From an uncultured Oscillospiraceae bacterium (GTDB taxonomy: Bacteria > Bacillota > Clostridia > Oscillospirales > Acutalibacteraceae): DNA of 34,162 nucleotides. The notes below the pieces were generated by a model that ran no database searches, was not told the origin of the DNA, and worked only from the letters and a program-made list of their open reading frames with translations. Both the position numbers and the translations under genes were made by a program. Position 1 is the first letter of the stretch. Each line of letters starts with the position of its first letter. The stretch lies in contig CABUYS010000002.1 of the NCBI GenBank assembly GCA_902495835.1, positions 1 to 34,162 of the forward strand, given 5' to 3'. Shown here in pieces: positions 16,167-24,505 of this stretch.

Positions 16167-17237
16167 ATGTTCAGTAGATTAGAATCTGCAGAAAAAAGAT
16201 ATGAAGAAATAAACCAAAGTCTTTGTGATGCCGAAATAATAGCAGACCAGAATAAATACAAAGCTCTTATGAAAGAATATAAGAGTCTTACACCTGTAGT
16301 CGAAAAGTATAGAGAGTATAAAAAAGAAGAAGAAAATTTAAATGAAGCAAAAGAGATTTTATCTGAAAGCGGATCAGATAAAGATTTAAAAGAAATGGCT
16401 GAAGCCGAAATGGAATCCGCAAAAGAAAACATTGAAAAAATTTCAGAAGAGCTCAAAATACTTTTGCTTCCTAAAGACCCCAACGATGAGAGAAACGTAA
16501 TAATAGAAATAAGAGGAGGTGCAGGCGGAGAAGAAGCGGCACTTTTTGCGGGAGCACTGTTTAGAATGTACAATATGTACGCTCAAGAACGCAGATGGAA
16601 AGTCGAAATTCTTAATTCAAACGAAACTCAACTCGGAGGGTTTAAGGAAATAAGTTTTATGATTTCAGGTGAAGGGGCTTATTCAAGGTTTAAATTTGAA
16701 AGCGGAGTTCACAGAGTGCAGAGAGTTCCCGATACGGAAGCTCAGGGAAGAGTTCACACTTCAACGGTTACCGTGGCGGTTCTGCCCGAGGCGGAAGATG
16801 TTGAAATAGACATCAATCCCGCGGATTTGCAAATTGATACGTACCGTGCAGGCGGAGCGGGAGGACAACACGTTAATAAAACGGAATCAGCAATAAGAAT
16901 TACCCATATTCCTACAGGCGTCGTAGTTGAATGCCAAGATGAAAGAAGTCAATACAAAAATAAAGACAAAGCGATGAAAGTTCTTAAATCCAGGCTTTTG
17001 GAAGCCAAACGAGCAGAGCAAGATATGGCAGTAGCGGAAGAACGACGCATGCAAGTAGGAACAGGAGACCGTTCGGAGCGTATAAGAACTTACAATTATC
17101 CTCAAAGCCGAGTTACGGACCACAGAATAGGTCTTACTCTTTACCGCTTGGAAGATGTCCTCAACGGTGACCTTGATGAGATAATAGACGCTCTCATAAC
17201 TGCCGACAGAGCGGCGAAACTTGCGGGAAACTCCTGA
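16167..17237 (+). CDS. prfA: Peptide chain release factor 1
   Basis: This 356-aa release factor hydrolyses peptidyl-tRNA at UAA and UAG codons. The catalytic GGQ lies in AGGAGGQHVNKTES and is followed by the family's QDERSQYKNK block. The release-factor codon-recognition region lies between the N-terminal helical domain and this core. ATG 16167 is chosen because GAGAGG lies 9 nt upstream; the ATG at 16158 overlaps that site. It has its own promoter and is followed after 39 bp by the Sua5/YwlC gene, an order seen in many Firmicutes. Confidence 0.95.
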   Translation: MFSRLESAEKRYEEINQSLCDAEIIADQNKYKALMKEYKSLTPVVEKYREYKKEEENLNEAKEILSESGSDKDLKEMAEAEMESAKENIEKISEELKILLLPKDPNDERNVIIEIRGGAGGEEAALFAGALFRMYNMYAQERRWKVEILNSNETQLGGFKEISFMISGEGAYSRFKFESGVHRVQRVPDTEAQGRVHTSTVTVAVLPEAEDVEIDINPADLQIDTYRAGGAGGQHVNKTESAIRITHIPTGVVVECQDERSQYKNKDKAMKVLKSRLLEAKRAEQDMAVAEERRMQVGTGDRSERIRTYNYPQSRVTDHRIGLTLYRLEDVLNGDLDEIIDALITADRAAKLAGNS

Positions 17238-17276
17238 TTTTTTACGTACTAAGTCAATGACTCGAAAGGAGTTAAC

Positions 17277-18287
17277 GTGAATACTTTATATTTAAACAAA
17301 AGCCAAACCGATGAAGCTGCAAATATATTAAAAAACGGAGGAATTGTGGCAATTCCTACCGAAACAGTTTATGGCCTTGCTGCGAACGCTTTCAACGAAT
17401 CGGCCGTTAAAAATATATTTAAAGCCAAGGGGCGTCCGTCAGACAATCCGCTTATTGTGCATATTTCAAAAATAAATGATATATTTAAAGTTGTATCTGA
17501 ATTTCCTGAAAAAGCCCAAAAATTAGCTGAAAAATTTTGGCCGGGGCCTCTTACAATGATACTTCCGAAAAACGAAAACGTACCATATTGCGTTACAGGT
17601 GGTATGAATTCCGTTGCGGTAAGGTTTCCGAATCATGAAATCGCTCGAATGATCATAGAAAAATCTGGGGTTCCGCTTGTTGCACCTTCGGCGAATATTT
17701 CAGGTCGACCCAGTCCCACAAAATTTGAACACGTTGTAAATGATCTATCGGGAAAAGTTGACGCAGTGATAGATGGGGGAGATTGCAAAGTCGGAGTTGA
17801 ATCAACTGTTTTATCTCTTTTAAATGAAACTCCGATTATACTTCGCCCTGGCCTTATAACTAAAGAAGAAATTTCAAAAGTTATAGGCAAAGTAGAAATA
17901 AGTCCTCTTGTCTTAAAAGCACCTGAAAAAGGCGAAAAAATTATTTCTCCCGGCATGAAATACAAACACTATTCTCCCGAAACTGAAGTTGTAATGATTA
18001 GCGGTTCTTCGGAAAATTATTCTCAATATGTTAATTCTAAGGATTCAGAAAATTCAGGAGCTTTGTGTTTTGAAGAAGACATACCTTTTTTAAAAGTTCC
18101 ATATATATCTTATGGAAAAAGAAATTGTCCGGAAGAACAGGCAAAAAATTTGTTTGATTCTTTGAGAAAATCAGATAAATTAAACGTTGATACTGTTTAT
18201 GCACATTTTGAAAGCGAAAACGAAGTATCTGCTGCAATTTGCAACAGACTCATCAGAGCTGCGGGATTTAAGTGGATAAAAGTTTAA
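17277..18287 (+). CDS. L-threonylcarbamoyladenylate synthase (Sua5/YwlC type)
   Basis: This 336-aa enzyme makes threonylcarbamoyl-AMP from threonine, bicarbonate and ATP, the first step of t6A37 tRNA modification. The YrdC-like domain begins GGIVAIPTETVYGLAANA and includes KGRPSDNPLIVH and SANISGRPSPT. The extra C-terminal part from about residue 220 is the Sua5 domain, marking the long form. The GTG start follows AAAGGAG by 6 nt. Its product t6A is the substrate of MtaB, encoded at the start of this window, so two steps of one modification pathway are present though not in one operon. Confidence 0.93.
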   Translation: MNTLYLNKSQTDEAANILKNGGIVAIPTETVYGLAANAFNESAVKNIFKAKGRPSDNPLIVHISKINDIFKVVSEFPEKAQKLAEKFWPGPLTMILPKNENVPYCVTGGMNSVAVRFPNHEIARMIIEKSGVPLVAPSANISGRPSPTKFEHVVNDLSGKVDAVIDGGDCKVGVESTVLSLLNETPIILRPGLITKEEISKVIGKVEISPLVLKAPEKGEKIISPGMKYKHYSPETEVVMISGSSENYSQYVNSKDSENSGALCFEEDIPFLKVPYISYGKRNCPEEQAKNLFDSLRKSDKLNVDTVYAHFESENEVSAAICNRLIRAAGFKWIKV

Positions 18288-18317
18288 TCTTCCGAAATTT
18301 TTGGGGAGGAATTTTAG

Positions 18318-18893
18318 ATAGTAATAAAAATAAATAAAGCTGTATTTGTTTCGGTTTCAGGATTTATAATTTTCGGTGTACTGATTTTTTTGGCTGCAGG
18401 CAGTTATGAACATCTAATGAAATCGTTTTATCCGATAAAATACGAATCAGAAGTAGAAACGACTGCAGTTGATTACGCAATTGAAAAAGAACTCATTTAT
18501 GCTATAATAAAGTGTGAAAGCGGATTTGATAAAGACGCACATTCTCACGCCAATGCGATAGGCCTGATGCAAGTTACTCCGGACACATTCGAATGGCTCA
18601 AACTTTATACACATGAAAAAACGCTCAGTGTTGAAAGTTTAAAAAATCCCGCAGTAAATATAAGGTATGGTGCTCTTTTTATTTACCTTTTGCGTAAAAA
18701 ATATAAAAACGATGAAGCTGTGTTGAGTGCCTATAACGCAGGGGATAATGTGGTTAAGCGGTGGATGTCCGATAAAAACATATCTTCTGACGGCGAAAAT
18801 TTGGATTTTATTCCTTACAAGGAAACAAGAGATTACGTCAAAAGAGTCATTTCCGCAAAGAAATTTTACAAAAAACTATATTTCAAAAGATAA
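18318..18893 (+). CDS. Membrane-anchored lytic transglycosylase (SLT fold), apparent AUA start
   Basis: This 191-aa murein-cleaving enzyme has an N-terminal membrane or signal helix (about residues 9-28, AVFVSVSGFIIFGVLIF) and a C-terminal SLT domain with the catalytic glutamate in KCESGFDKDAHS, then AIGLMQVTP and LSAYNAGDNVV. The frame is open from ATA 18318, directly after an in-frame TAG. A near-perfect GGGGAGGA (18303-18310) stands 7 nt before that ATA, and no ATG, GTG or TTG occurs until TTG 18390, which would delete the membrane segment. AUA therefore looks like the real start. It lies between sua5 and the aminopeptidase gene, 30 bp and 14 bp away. Confidence 0.85.
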   Translation: MVIKINKAVFVSVSGFIIFGVLIFLAAGSYEHLMKSFYPIKYESEVETTAVDYAIEKELIYAIIKCESGFDKDAHSHANAIGLMQVTPDTFEWLKLYTHEKTLSVESLKNPAVNIRYGALFIYLLRKKYKNDEAVLSAYNAGDNVVKRWMSDKNISSDGENLDFIPYKETRDYVKRVISAKKFYKKLYFKR

Positions 18894-18907
18894 GGTGGTA
18901 GATTTTA

Positions 18908-20311
18908 ATGGGCGAAAACAATAGCGAGTATAAAGCTCTTAAGAAAAAGCTTTGTTATGAAAGAAAAAACGGTGGTAAAATCTTAACCGACAAAGAATTG
19001 AAATTATGCGAAGAATTCAGCGTTGGGTATAAAGATTATCTCAACAAAGCGAAAACCGAAAGAGAAAATGTAAGTTTTGTATTAAAAGAAGCACAAAAAC
19101 AAGGTTTTGTTCAGTTTGATAAAAATCATAAATATAATCCCGGCGATAAAGTTTTTGTAGTCAACAGAGAATGCGTAATAGCTTTGGCTGTAATAGGAAA
19201 ACAAGGAGTAAAAAACGGAGTTAATTTATCAATTGCTCACATAGACGCTCCGAGACTCGATTTAAAACCAAACCCGGTTATCGAAACTAATGATTTTGCT
19301 ATGTTTAAAACGCATTATTACGGCGGTATAAAGAAATATCAGTGGACTGCAATTCCGCTTTCTTTACATGGAAGAATAGTAAAAAATGACGGAACTTACG
19401 TCGATGTTTCAATAGGGGAAGATGAAAACGAACCCTGTTTCTGTATTACAGATTTGCTTCCGCACCTTGCAAGAGAGCAAATGGGCAAGAAGATGTCTGA
19501 AGCTATAAAAGGCGAAGATTTAAATGTAATGATAGGAAGTATGCCTTTTAAAGATGATGAAGGTTCTGAACTTGTAAAACTTAATATACTTAAGATTTTA
19601 AATGAAAAGTACGGCATTACGGAAGAAGATTTTATATCTTCTGATTTGGAACTTGTTCCTGCGATGAAATCTCGTGATATAGGATTCGACAGAAGCATGA
19701 TAGGCGGATACGCCCACGACGATCGCTCATGTGCATATCCTTCGTTTAGAGCTATTTTTGATTGTAAAGTTCCTGAAAAAACCGCTGTTGTGGTATTGAC
19801 AGACAAAGAAGAGACTGGAAGCGACGGAAACACGGGTATGCAGTGCCGTTTTGTTGAATACTTTATTGCAGATCTCGCTGATTTAGATGGTGTAAAATGT
19901 CGTGACGTTTTAAGTAAATCTAAATGTTTGTCTGCGGATGTTAATGCTGCATATGATCCGACTTATCCGAACTGCTATGAAATTGCAAACACTTCTTTTA
20001 TTAACAGAGGAGTTGTTGTTGAGAAGTATACGGGAAGCGGCGGAAAGTATGGTACGTCTGAAGCTTCTGCGGAGTTTACGGGAGAAATAAGACGACTCTT
20101 GAACAACAACAATGTAATATGGCAAAGCGGTGAACTTGGAAAAGTTGACACTGGCGGAGGAGGAACAATAGCAAAATATATTGCCAATTTGAATGTTGAC
20201 GTTATTGATATAGGCGTCCCCGTTCTTTCTATGCTCGCTCCGTTTGAAGTAATTTCCAAAATAGATTTGTATATGACATATAAAGCAGTTTTGGCTTTCT
20301 TGGATAGATAA
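18908..20311 (+). CDS. M18 family aminopeptidase
   Basis: This 467-aa zinc aminopeptidase of the M18 (aspartyl aminopeptidase) family removes N-terminal residues, often acidic ones, in the cytosol. Metal and active-site blocks are SIAHIDAPRLDLKPNP, DDRSCAYPS and the DKEETGSDGNTG segment; a late histidine-containing or glycine-rich region (TGGGGTIAKY) precedes the C-terminus. The length fits the family. ATG 18908 follows AAGGTGGT. It is the last gene of the prfA operon and has a terminator. A degraded copy of its 3' end lies about 420 bp downstream. Confidence 0.92.
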   Translation: MGENNSEYKALKKKLCYERKNGGKILTDKELKLCEEFSVGYKDYLNKAKTERENVSFVLKEAQKQGFVQFDKNHKYNPGDKVFVVNRECVIALAVIGKQGVKNGVNLSIAHIDAPRLDLKPNPVIETNDFAMFKTHYYGGIKKYQWTAIPLSLHGRIVKNDGTYVDVSIGEDENEPCFCITDLLPHLAREQMGKKMSEAIKGEDLNVMIGSMPFKDDEGSELVKLNILKILNEKYGITEEDFISSDLELVPAMKSRDIGFDRSMIGGYAHDDRSCAYPSFRAIFDCKVPEKTAVVVLTDKEETGSDGNTGMQCRFVEYFIADLADLDGVKCRDVLSKSKCLSADVNAAYDPTYPNCYEIANTSFINRGVVVEKYTGSGGKYGTSEASAEFTGEIRRLLNNNNVIWQSGELGKVDTGGGGTIAKYIANLNVDVIDIGVPVLSMLAPFEVISKIDLYMTYKAVLAFLDR

Positions 20312-20327
20312 AAATAATTTAAAAACA

Positions 20328-20367
20328 ACTCTCACTTGTCAAAGTTATTTGAAAAGTGGGAGTTTTC
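20328..20367 (+). terminator. Terminator of the prfA-to-aminopeptidase operon
   Basis: A 10-bp stem (ACTCTCACTT 20328-20337, AAGTGGGAGT 20354-20363; one G-U pair) ends in TTTTCT. Confidence 0.75.
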
Positions 20368-20728
20368 TATTTATATTTGAAATAAAAAATAGATAAAATA
20401 ATATCCTTTATAAAAGCTGAAAATTCGAATATTAGTGTATTGCAAAAATTTTTATCTATAAACTTATTAAAAAAGCGTATGAGAGAATTTTTGCGAATTT
20501 TATTACGCAAAATAATATTTCAAATCGAAAATTTGTATTAATAAATATCCTACAAGTTTAGTGGAGGATGTTTATTTAACGTGTAAAGAAACGCACTATT
20601 ATTTGCCTCTAAGTGAAGCTGTTACTATTTGGTACTTTCGAAAAAATTGTTACTTTTCACTCATAAACGAGTCCGTGTTACTAATTGTTATCTCAATTCG
20701 TCCTATTTAAAGCGTTTTTAAGTATTCC
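20368..20728. other. Gene-free stretch
   Basis: This AT-rich DNA has no credible reading frame, promoter-gene pair or RNA that I can recognise. GTGGAGGATG at 20561 resembles a ribosome-binding site but no frame follows it. It borders the duplicated aminopeptidase fragment and looks like decayed sequence. Confidence 0.5.
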
Positions 20729-20825
20729 ACAAAATACATTGCCAATTTGAATGCTGACGTTGTAGATGTAGTGTTCCGGTTATTTCTATGCACGCTCTGT
20801 GTGAAGTAACTTTGTATATGATAAA
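20729..20825 (+). pseudogene. Degraded duplicate of the aminopeptidase 3' end
   Basis: About 97 bp align with 20172-20281 of the intact gene. ACAAAATACATTGCCAATTT matches the gene's CAAAATATATTGCCAATTT, followed by GACGTTGTAGATGTA, TTTCTATGCACGCTC, GTGAAGTAAC and TTTGTATATGA. Small deletions break the frame. It is on the same strand as the parent gene and directly abuts the IS relic region, so it is probably the leftover of a local duplication or rearrangement. Confidence 0.8.
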
Positions 20826-20904
20826 TAACATCACTATGATATTGCATTTTGATTTTTTATCAATGTGCTGCCTTTAGGCTGCAACTGCTTATTTTTGATT
20901 TGGA

Positions 20905-21600
20905 TCGCTGTTTTTGGTTTTATAAATCATAACTATGCCCTAAGAGACGCAACTCTATAAGGACATAAGGAGCAATAGTCTATTTCACAAGACGGCCTGC
21001 TTTCACTGTGTTCAAGTCGAAAAAGACTGATTACTTGCTGCTCTTAAAGTAATTTATGTATTCTTTAGTTTTAAGTTTGTTCATAATAGGGTCTTCTTTT
21101 TCTTGCTCTCTAATATATTTCTGTATTCGCAGTGTTCAATCTTACTATACTAATGTAGTATCATTCCATCTAAAATGTCTGTTCCCAAATTTATATTTTA
21201 AATTTGAATGCTTTTCGAATATCATCGCACTTTTCCTTTTAAATACCCAGTAATTTAAGATATGCTATATTTTGGCGGTATTGATAATAGTAAGTGTACG
21301 TGATCTGACATTATATGTCCTTCTACTATCTCTATTTCTTTCCATTTACACAAATCTTTTATTATCTTCTGTATATCTTTCCTCAATTGGTAATATGCTA
21401 TCTTCCTCCCATATTTTGGAGTAAATACTATATGATACTTGCCTAACCATATGGTAGACTTTGTGCCATAAACGACACTTTTCTTTTACTTTGATGTCTT
21501 AAACTTCATCATTATACTCGAATTGGTGTTGTTTTACTTAAGTTTTAATTTAACGAGCATAGCACGAGAATTTTGTATTATGCTTTGCGTAGTTTCTTGG
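20905..21600 (-). mobile_element. Decayed IS200/IS605-like element B
   Basis: A single-gene element lies in minus orientation. The left end (about 21540-21600) has a hairpin-forming CTCGTGCTATGCTCG on the minus strand that matches the left end of element A. tnpA lies at 21031-21512. The right end (about 20905-21030) ends in a segment very like the right end of element C. Boundaries are approximate. Confidence 0.75.
21031..21512 (-). pseudogene. IS200-like TnpA relic B (nearly full length)
   Basis: This is an HUH single-strand transposase relic of about 155 codons. It reads WLGKYHIVFTPKYGRKIAYY, then the HUH-containing segment GHIMSDHVHLLLSIPPKYSIS, where a TAA breaks the frame. A frameshift near 21238 moves to MIFEKHSNLKYKFGNRHF, and more stops lie before the final KYIREQEKE and SK ending. 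The conserved His-x-His is intact but the gene cannot make a full protein. It is the best preserved of the four relics. Confidence 0.88.
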
Positions 21601-21604
21601 GTTA

Positions 21605-21950
21605 AAACATAACCATGACCACGCCTAAGAAACGTAGTGTGAAAAGCCCTACAAAGGGCATAAAAGTGCCAGCCATCTCAAGACGTCTGGATTTTACTAT
21701 GTTCAAGCCTAAGAGGATCGATTACTTGCTACCCTTAAAAGGGTCTCTTGGATCAAATAAACTTAATTGTTCACTTTCTCGATCTTGTTTTAACTGGTTT
21801 TTTATGTATTTCTTTATTTTTATTGCCGTATCCACATAATAACTTTTGCACCGCATTTATCGATTCCTATATGCAAATCTCATATTCCCAAATCTTTGAA
21901 ATATCATCAAACTGCTTTTTCCTTTAGAAGTTTCCAGTTTGCCGGTTTAA
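21605..21950 (-). mobile_element. Decayed IS200/IS605-like element C (5' truncated)
   Basis: It is in minus orientation and directly abuts element B head to tail. The right end (21605-21721) includes the hairpin CCATCTCAAGACGTCTGG (21676-21693 region) and ends with GTCATGGTTATG. Only the 3' half of tnpA remains. The stretch 21951-22030 shows nothing recognisable. Confidence 0.7.
21722..21950 (-). pseudogene. IS200-like TnpA relic C (3' half)
   Basis: On the minus strand the frame reads LETSKGKSSLMIFQRFGNM..., is broken by a TAA after RNR, resumes as KSYYVDT, and ends KKYIKNQLKQDRESEQLSLF then DPRDPFKGSK and TAA. This C-terminal pattern is characteristic of IS200-type TnpA. The same unusual 'LET.KGK' junction occurs in relic D, so C and D derive from one 5'-truncated form. 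Confidence 0.85.
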
Positions 21951-22037
21951 AATAAATTTTTGTATTTATTATATTTGTTACATCGATTAAGCTATCACTG
22001 AACCATGCCAGCTTTCGCGTGGTTTTCCATACACAAT

Positions 22038-22069
22038 AAAAAAAGCAAGCTTTAAAACGCCTGCTTTTT
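22038..22069 (-). terminator. Terminator of spo0A (possibly bidirectional)
   Basis: On the minus strand, the stem AAAAAGCAGGC with GCTTGCTTTTT is followed by more T's (TTTATTG), starting 12 bp after the spo0A stop. The symmetric A/T flanks could let it work on both strands. Confidence 0.75.
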
Positions 22070-22081
22070 AGTGTTTTTATT

Positions 22082-22873
22082 TTAACTTGCGGACTTTAAT
22101 TGTAATCTTAATTTATCGCTTATCATAGCTATAAATTCTGAATTTGTTGGTTTGCCTCTTGAGTTGTGAATAGTGTATCCGAAGTAAGAATTCAGTACAT
22201 CTATATCACCGCGATCCCATGCAACTTCTATAGCGTGACGAATGGCACGTTCAACGCGCGAAGGAGTGGTTTCAAAATTTTTGGCAACACTGGGATACAA
22301 TTGTTTGGTGACCGAATTGATTATATCAGGGTTTTCGATTGACATCATTATCGAACTTCTAAGATAATGATATCCTTTTATGTGAGCGGGAACTCCGATT
22401 TGGTGAAGTATTTGAGTTATTCTTATCTCGATATTTGAGCTGTCCGAGATATGTAGCGGATAACTGTTTTGCTGGGCGGAATTTCCAGATAAAGAACTCC
22501 TGTAAGTTATTTGGAGTATTTTTTCTATAATATCCGAATAATTTAAAGGTTTAAGCAAGAAATATGATGCTCCCGCAGACATAACTTCACGTTCAAGTGT
22601 GGGTCGTCCGAAGTTGGAAGCAACCATGAATGTCGGCATTTCTATTCTGCGATTTTTGCGGATAGTTGTTATGATTCCTATAGCATCGATTCGGGGCATA
22701 AATAAATCCATAATGACAATGTCGGGGCAAGAATTTTCGATTATTTCGATTATTTTAAATCCGTCTTTGGGCAAAAATGACAAATCCATAGAATAGTGTT
22801 TAAACATCTCTAAAGCTTCCCTGTCAATCTCTGCACAGTCCTCTGAAATAAGAACTTTTAGCCTATTTTCCAT
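22082..22873 (-). CDS. spo0A: Sporulation master response regulator Spo0A
   Basis: The 263-aa protein has an N-terminal receiver domain with the acidic pair E11/D12 and the phospho-acceptor D56 in IVIMDLF. A variable linker follows, then the highly conserved C-terminal DNA-binding domain, with TPSRVERAIRHAIEVAWDRG and KPTNSEFIAMISDKLRLQ. Once phosphorylated it binds TGNCGAA '0A boxes' and commits the cell to sporulation. ATG 22873 follows AGGAGGAAAAAAC. It lies directly downstream of spoIVB, the order conserved in Bacillus and Clostridia, and has a plausible promoter of its own in the 118-bp gap. Confidence 0.97.
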   Translation of the reverse strand: MENRLKVLISEDCAEIDREALEMFKHYSMDLSFLPKDGFKIIEIIENSCPDIVIMDLFMPRIDAIGIITTIRKNRRIEMPTFMVASNFGRPTLEREVMSAGASYFLLKPLNYSDIIEKILQITYRSSLSGNSAQQNSYPLHISDSSNIEIRITQILHQIGVPAHIKGYHYLRSSIMMSIENPDIINSVTKQLYPSVAKNFETTPSRVERAIRHAIEVAWDRGDIDVLNSYFGYTIHNSRGKPTNSEFIAMISDKLRLQLKSAS

Positions 22874-22909
22874 GTTTTTTCCTCCTGTAAATATATCTTA
22901 TGATATTAA

Positions 22910-22937
22910 TATTTACATATATTACCAAATATGTCAA
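22910..22937 (-). promoter_or_regulatory. Candidate promoter for spo0A
   Basis: On the minus strand TTGACA (22932-22937) and TAAATA (22910-22915) are 16 nt apart; spacing is slightly short. Confidence 0.5.
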
Positions 22938-22966
22938 TAGTTTTCAAAGAAATAAATAATATTCGG

Positions 22967-22983
22967 TTGATTTGTCAAATCAA
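22967..22983. promoter_or_regulatory. 17-bp perfect inverted repeat between spoIVB and spo0A
   Basis: TTGATTTGTCAAATCAA is symmetric around one base and starts 9 bp after the spoIVB stop. No T-run follows on either strand, so it is a poor terminator and might be a protein-binding site upstream of the spo0A promoter. Confidence 0.4.
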
Positions 22984-22991
22984 GGCAATTT

Positions 22992-24239
22992 TTAGGCCGT
23001 CTTTTTGTACTCCCGTTCGAAAAGTTTGTTAGAATTTGTCATCATTGTTTCCGCAAAAATGGCATAACCTTTTGAAGGATTATTTATGAAAACATGCGTA
23101 ACTGCACCGATTAGCATGCCGTTTTGAATTATAGGACTACCGCTCATGCCTTGAACTATCCCTCCTGTTTTTTCGAGAAGAATAGGGTCTGTAACCGTTA
23201 TTTTTATGTTTTTTGTAGGAGAGTTTGTGTTGTAATTTACCGAATCAATGTTTATATCGTAGTAGGAAGGTTCTGTTCCGTCGATAGTTGTGAGTATTTT
23301 GGCGGGACCTTTTTTTACATGCTGTTTCATTCCTATGTTTACGGTTTCGGATGAGTTTAAAGGGTTTTTAATTTTTCCGTAAAGCCCTATATTGCTGTTG
23401 TCATAAAGCGTTCCCATGGATTCAGAATTAATAAAATATCCTTTGAGTTCTCCCGGAAAGCCGGTATGGCCTTTTTTAATCCCCGATATGCACGCCTTTA
23501 CAATTTCTCCTTTAGCTATCGGAACAACTTTTCCTGTATCTATATCGCATATTCCGTGTCCGAGTCCTGCAAACATATTGCTGGATTTATCTATAAAAGT
23601 CAGTGTGCCTATTCCTGCCGAACTGTCGCGTACCCAAATTCCCGCTCTGTATTTTTCGTCGTCGAATGATTTGATAGGTTTTAGTGATAAAGACATGGTT
23701 TGTTCATTTCTTACAACTGTCATGTTTAAAGTATTTCCTCCGAAGTTTTGTAAAATTTGTTCAAACTCTTCATTACTTTTAACTTCTGCGTTGTTAATAT
23801 GTGTTATAATATCGCCTTTTTCAAGACCCGCAAGTTTTGCGGGAGAACATACTCCTTGACCTGTGTTGACGTCGGATATATCTATAACTATTACTCCTTG
23901 AGTATATATTTTAATTCCAAAAGGAGTTCCGCATGGCGTTACTTCTATATTGGGAGTAACACTTACATGAACTGTTTTTATGGGTATAATATTGAAAAGT
24001 TTTAGCTGAGCGGGATAGCTTTTTTGATAAACAGTATTTGATTTATCGGCATTTATGTTTATACATGAAGTTTCTTTTTGCGTGCACACTGAAAAAGGAA
24101 ATATATCCAAAACCGAGCCGTCTTCTTCTAAAACATGAAAAGTTTCAGGAAGCACTGAGCTGTAGCATTTTAGAGCAATTACTGATAATATTGTCAGTCC
24201 GAAAAAAATTATTGCAGAGAGTTTAAGTCCTTTTTTCAC
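22992..24239 (-). CDS. spoIVB: SpoIVB sporulation serine peptidase (S55)
   Basis: This 415-aa peptidase is secreted by the forespore and signals across the septum to trigger pro-sigma-K processing in the mother cell. An N-terminal membrane segment (about residues 7-25) is followed by a PDZ domain with GLEKGDIITHINN and then the S55 catalytic domain, with the histidine in GLGHGICDIDTG and the serine in QGMSGSPI. GTG 24239 is chosen because GAGGAGG lies 8 nt upstream; a longer frame to 24314 runs through that site. It lies upstream of spo0A on the same strand. Confidence 0.95.
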   Translation of the reverse strand: MKKGLKLSAIIFFGLTILSVIALKCYSSVLPETFHVLEEDGSVLDIFPFSVCTQKETSCININADKSNTVYQKSYPAQLKLFNIIPIKTVHVSVTPNIEVTPCGTPFGIKIYTQGVIVIDISDVNTGQGVCSPAKLAGLEKGDIITHINNAEVKSNEEFEQILQNFGGNTLNMTVVRNEQTMSLSLKPIKSFDDEKYRAGIWVRDSSAGIGTLTFIDKSSNMFAGLGHGICDIDTGKVVPIAKGEIVKACISGIKKGHTGFPGELKGYFINSESMGTLYDNSNIGLYGKIKNPLNSSETVNIGMKQHVKKGPAKILTTIDGTEPSYYDINIDSVNYNTNSPTKNIKITVTDPILLEKTGGIVQGMSGSPIIQNGMLIGAVTHVFINNPSKGYAIFAETMMTNSNKLFEREYKKTA

Positions 24240-24283
24240 CAAAATTCGCCTCCTCAATTCATAAAGATTTAAATTTATCGGTA

Positions 24284-24313
24284 TATAACGTGACGAAAAC
24301 CGCCGATGATTCA
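24284..24313 (-). promoter_or_regulatory. Candidate sigma-G type promoter for spoIVB
   Basis: On the minus strand TGAATC (24308-24313) and CGTTATA (24284-24290) are 17 nt apart. This partly matches TGAATA/CATACTA, and spoIVB is forespore-expressed in Bacillus. Confidence 0.3.
24291..24297 (+). promoter_or_regulatory. Spo0A-box-like sequence upstream of spoIVB
   Basis: TGACGAA matches the known 0A box TGNCGAA. It sits in the spacer of the candidate spoIVB promoter. A second exact TGACGAA lies at 24397-24403 in the same divergent gap. Seven-base matches can occur by chance. Confidence 0.3.
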
Positions 24314-24505
24314 TAGTTTAAAATTTATAAAATTGAAAATTGTAAAAATAAGTAGTATTATGTTCAAAAGTGGCGTCGGATTTATTATTTGCATTTTGAC
24401 GAAAATTCACAAAAGAAAATCTTGGTTAATTAAGTGACAATTTTTAATTTTTATATTAAAATGGATATATAATAAAAAACGATAGTAAAATTGGGAGTGA
24501 ATTTT

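Noticed and set aside
21056..21253. + strand frame over element B
   Set aside because: It is the antisense of the tnpA relic; the minus strand gives clear transposase motifs.
24240..24314. Longer SpoIVB N-terminus
   Set aside because: The longer frame reads through the ribosome-binding site GAGGAGG of the GTG at 24239, and the normal membrane segment starts only after it.
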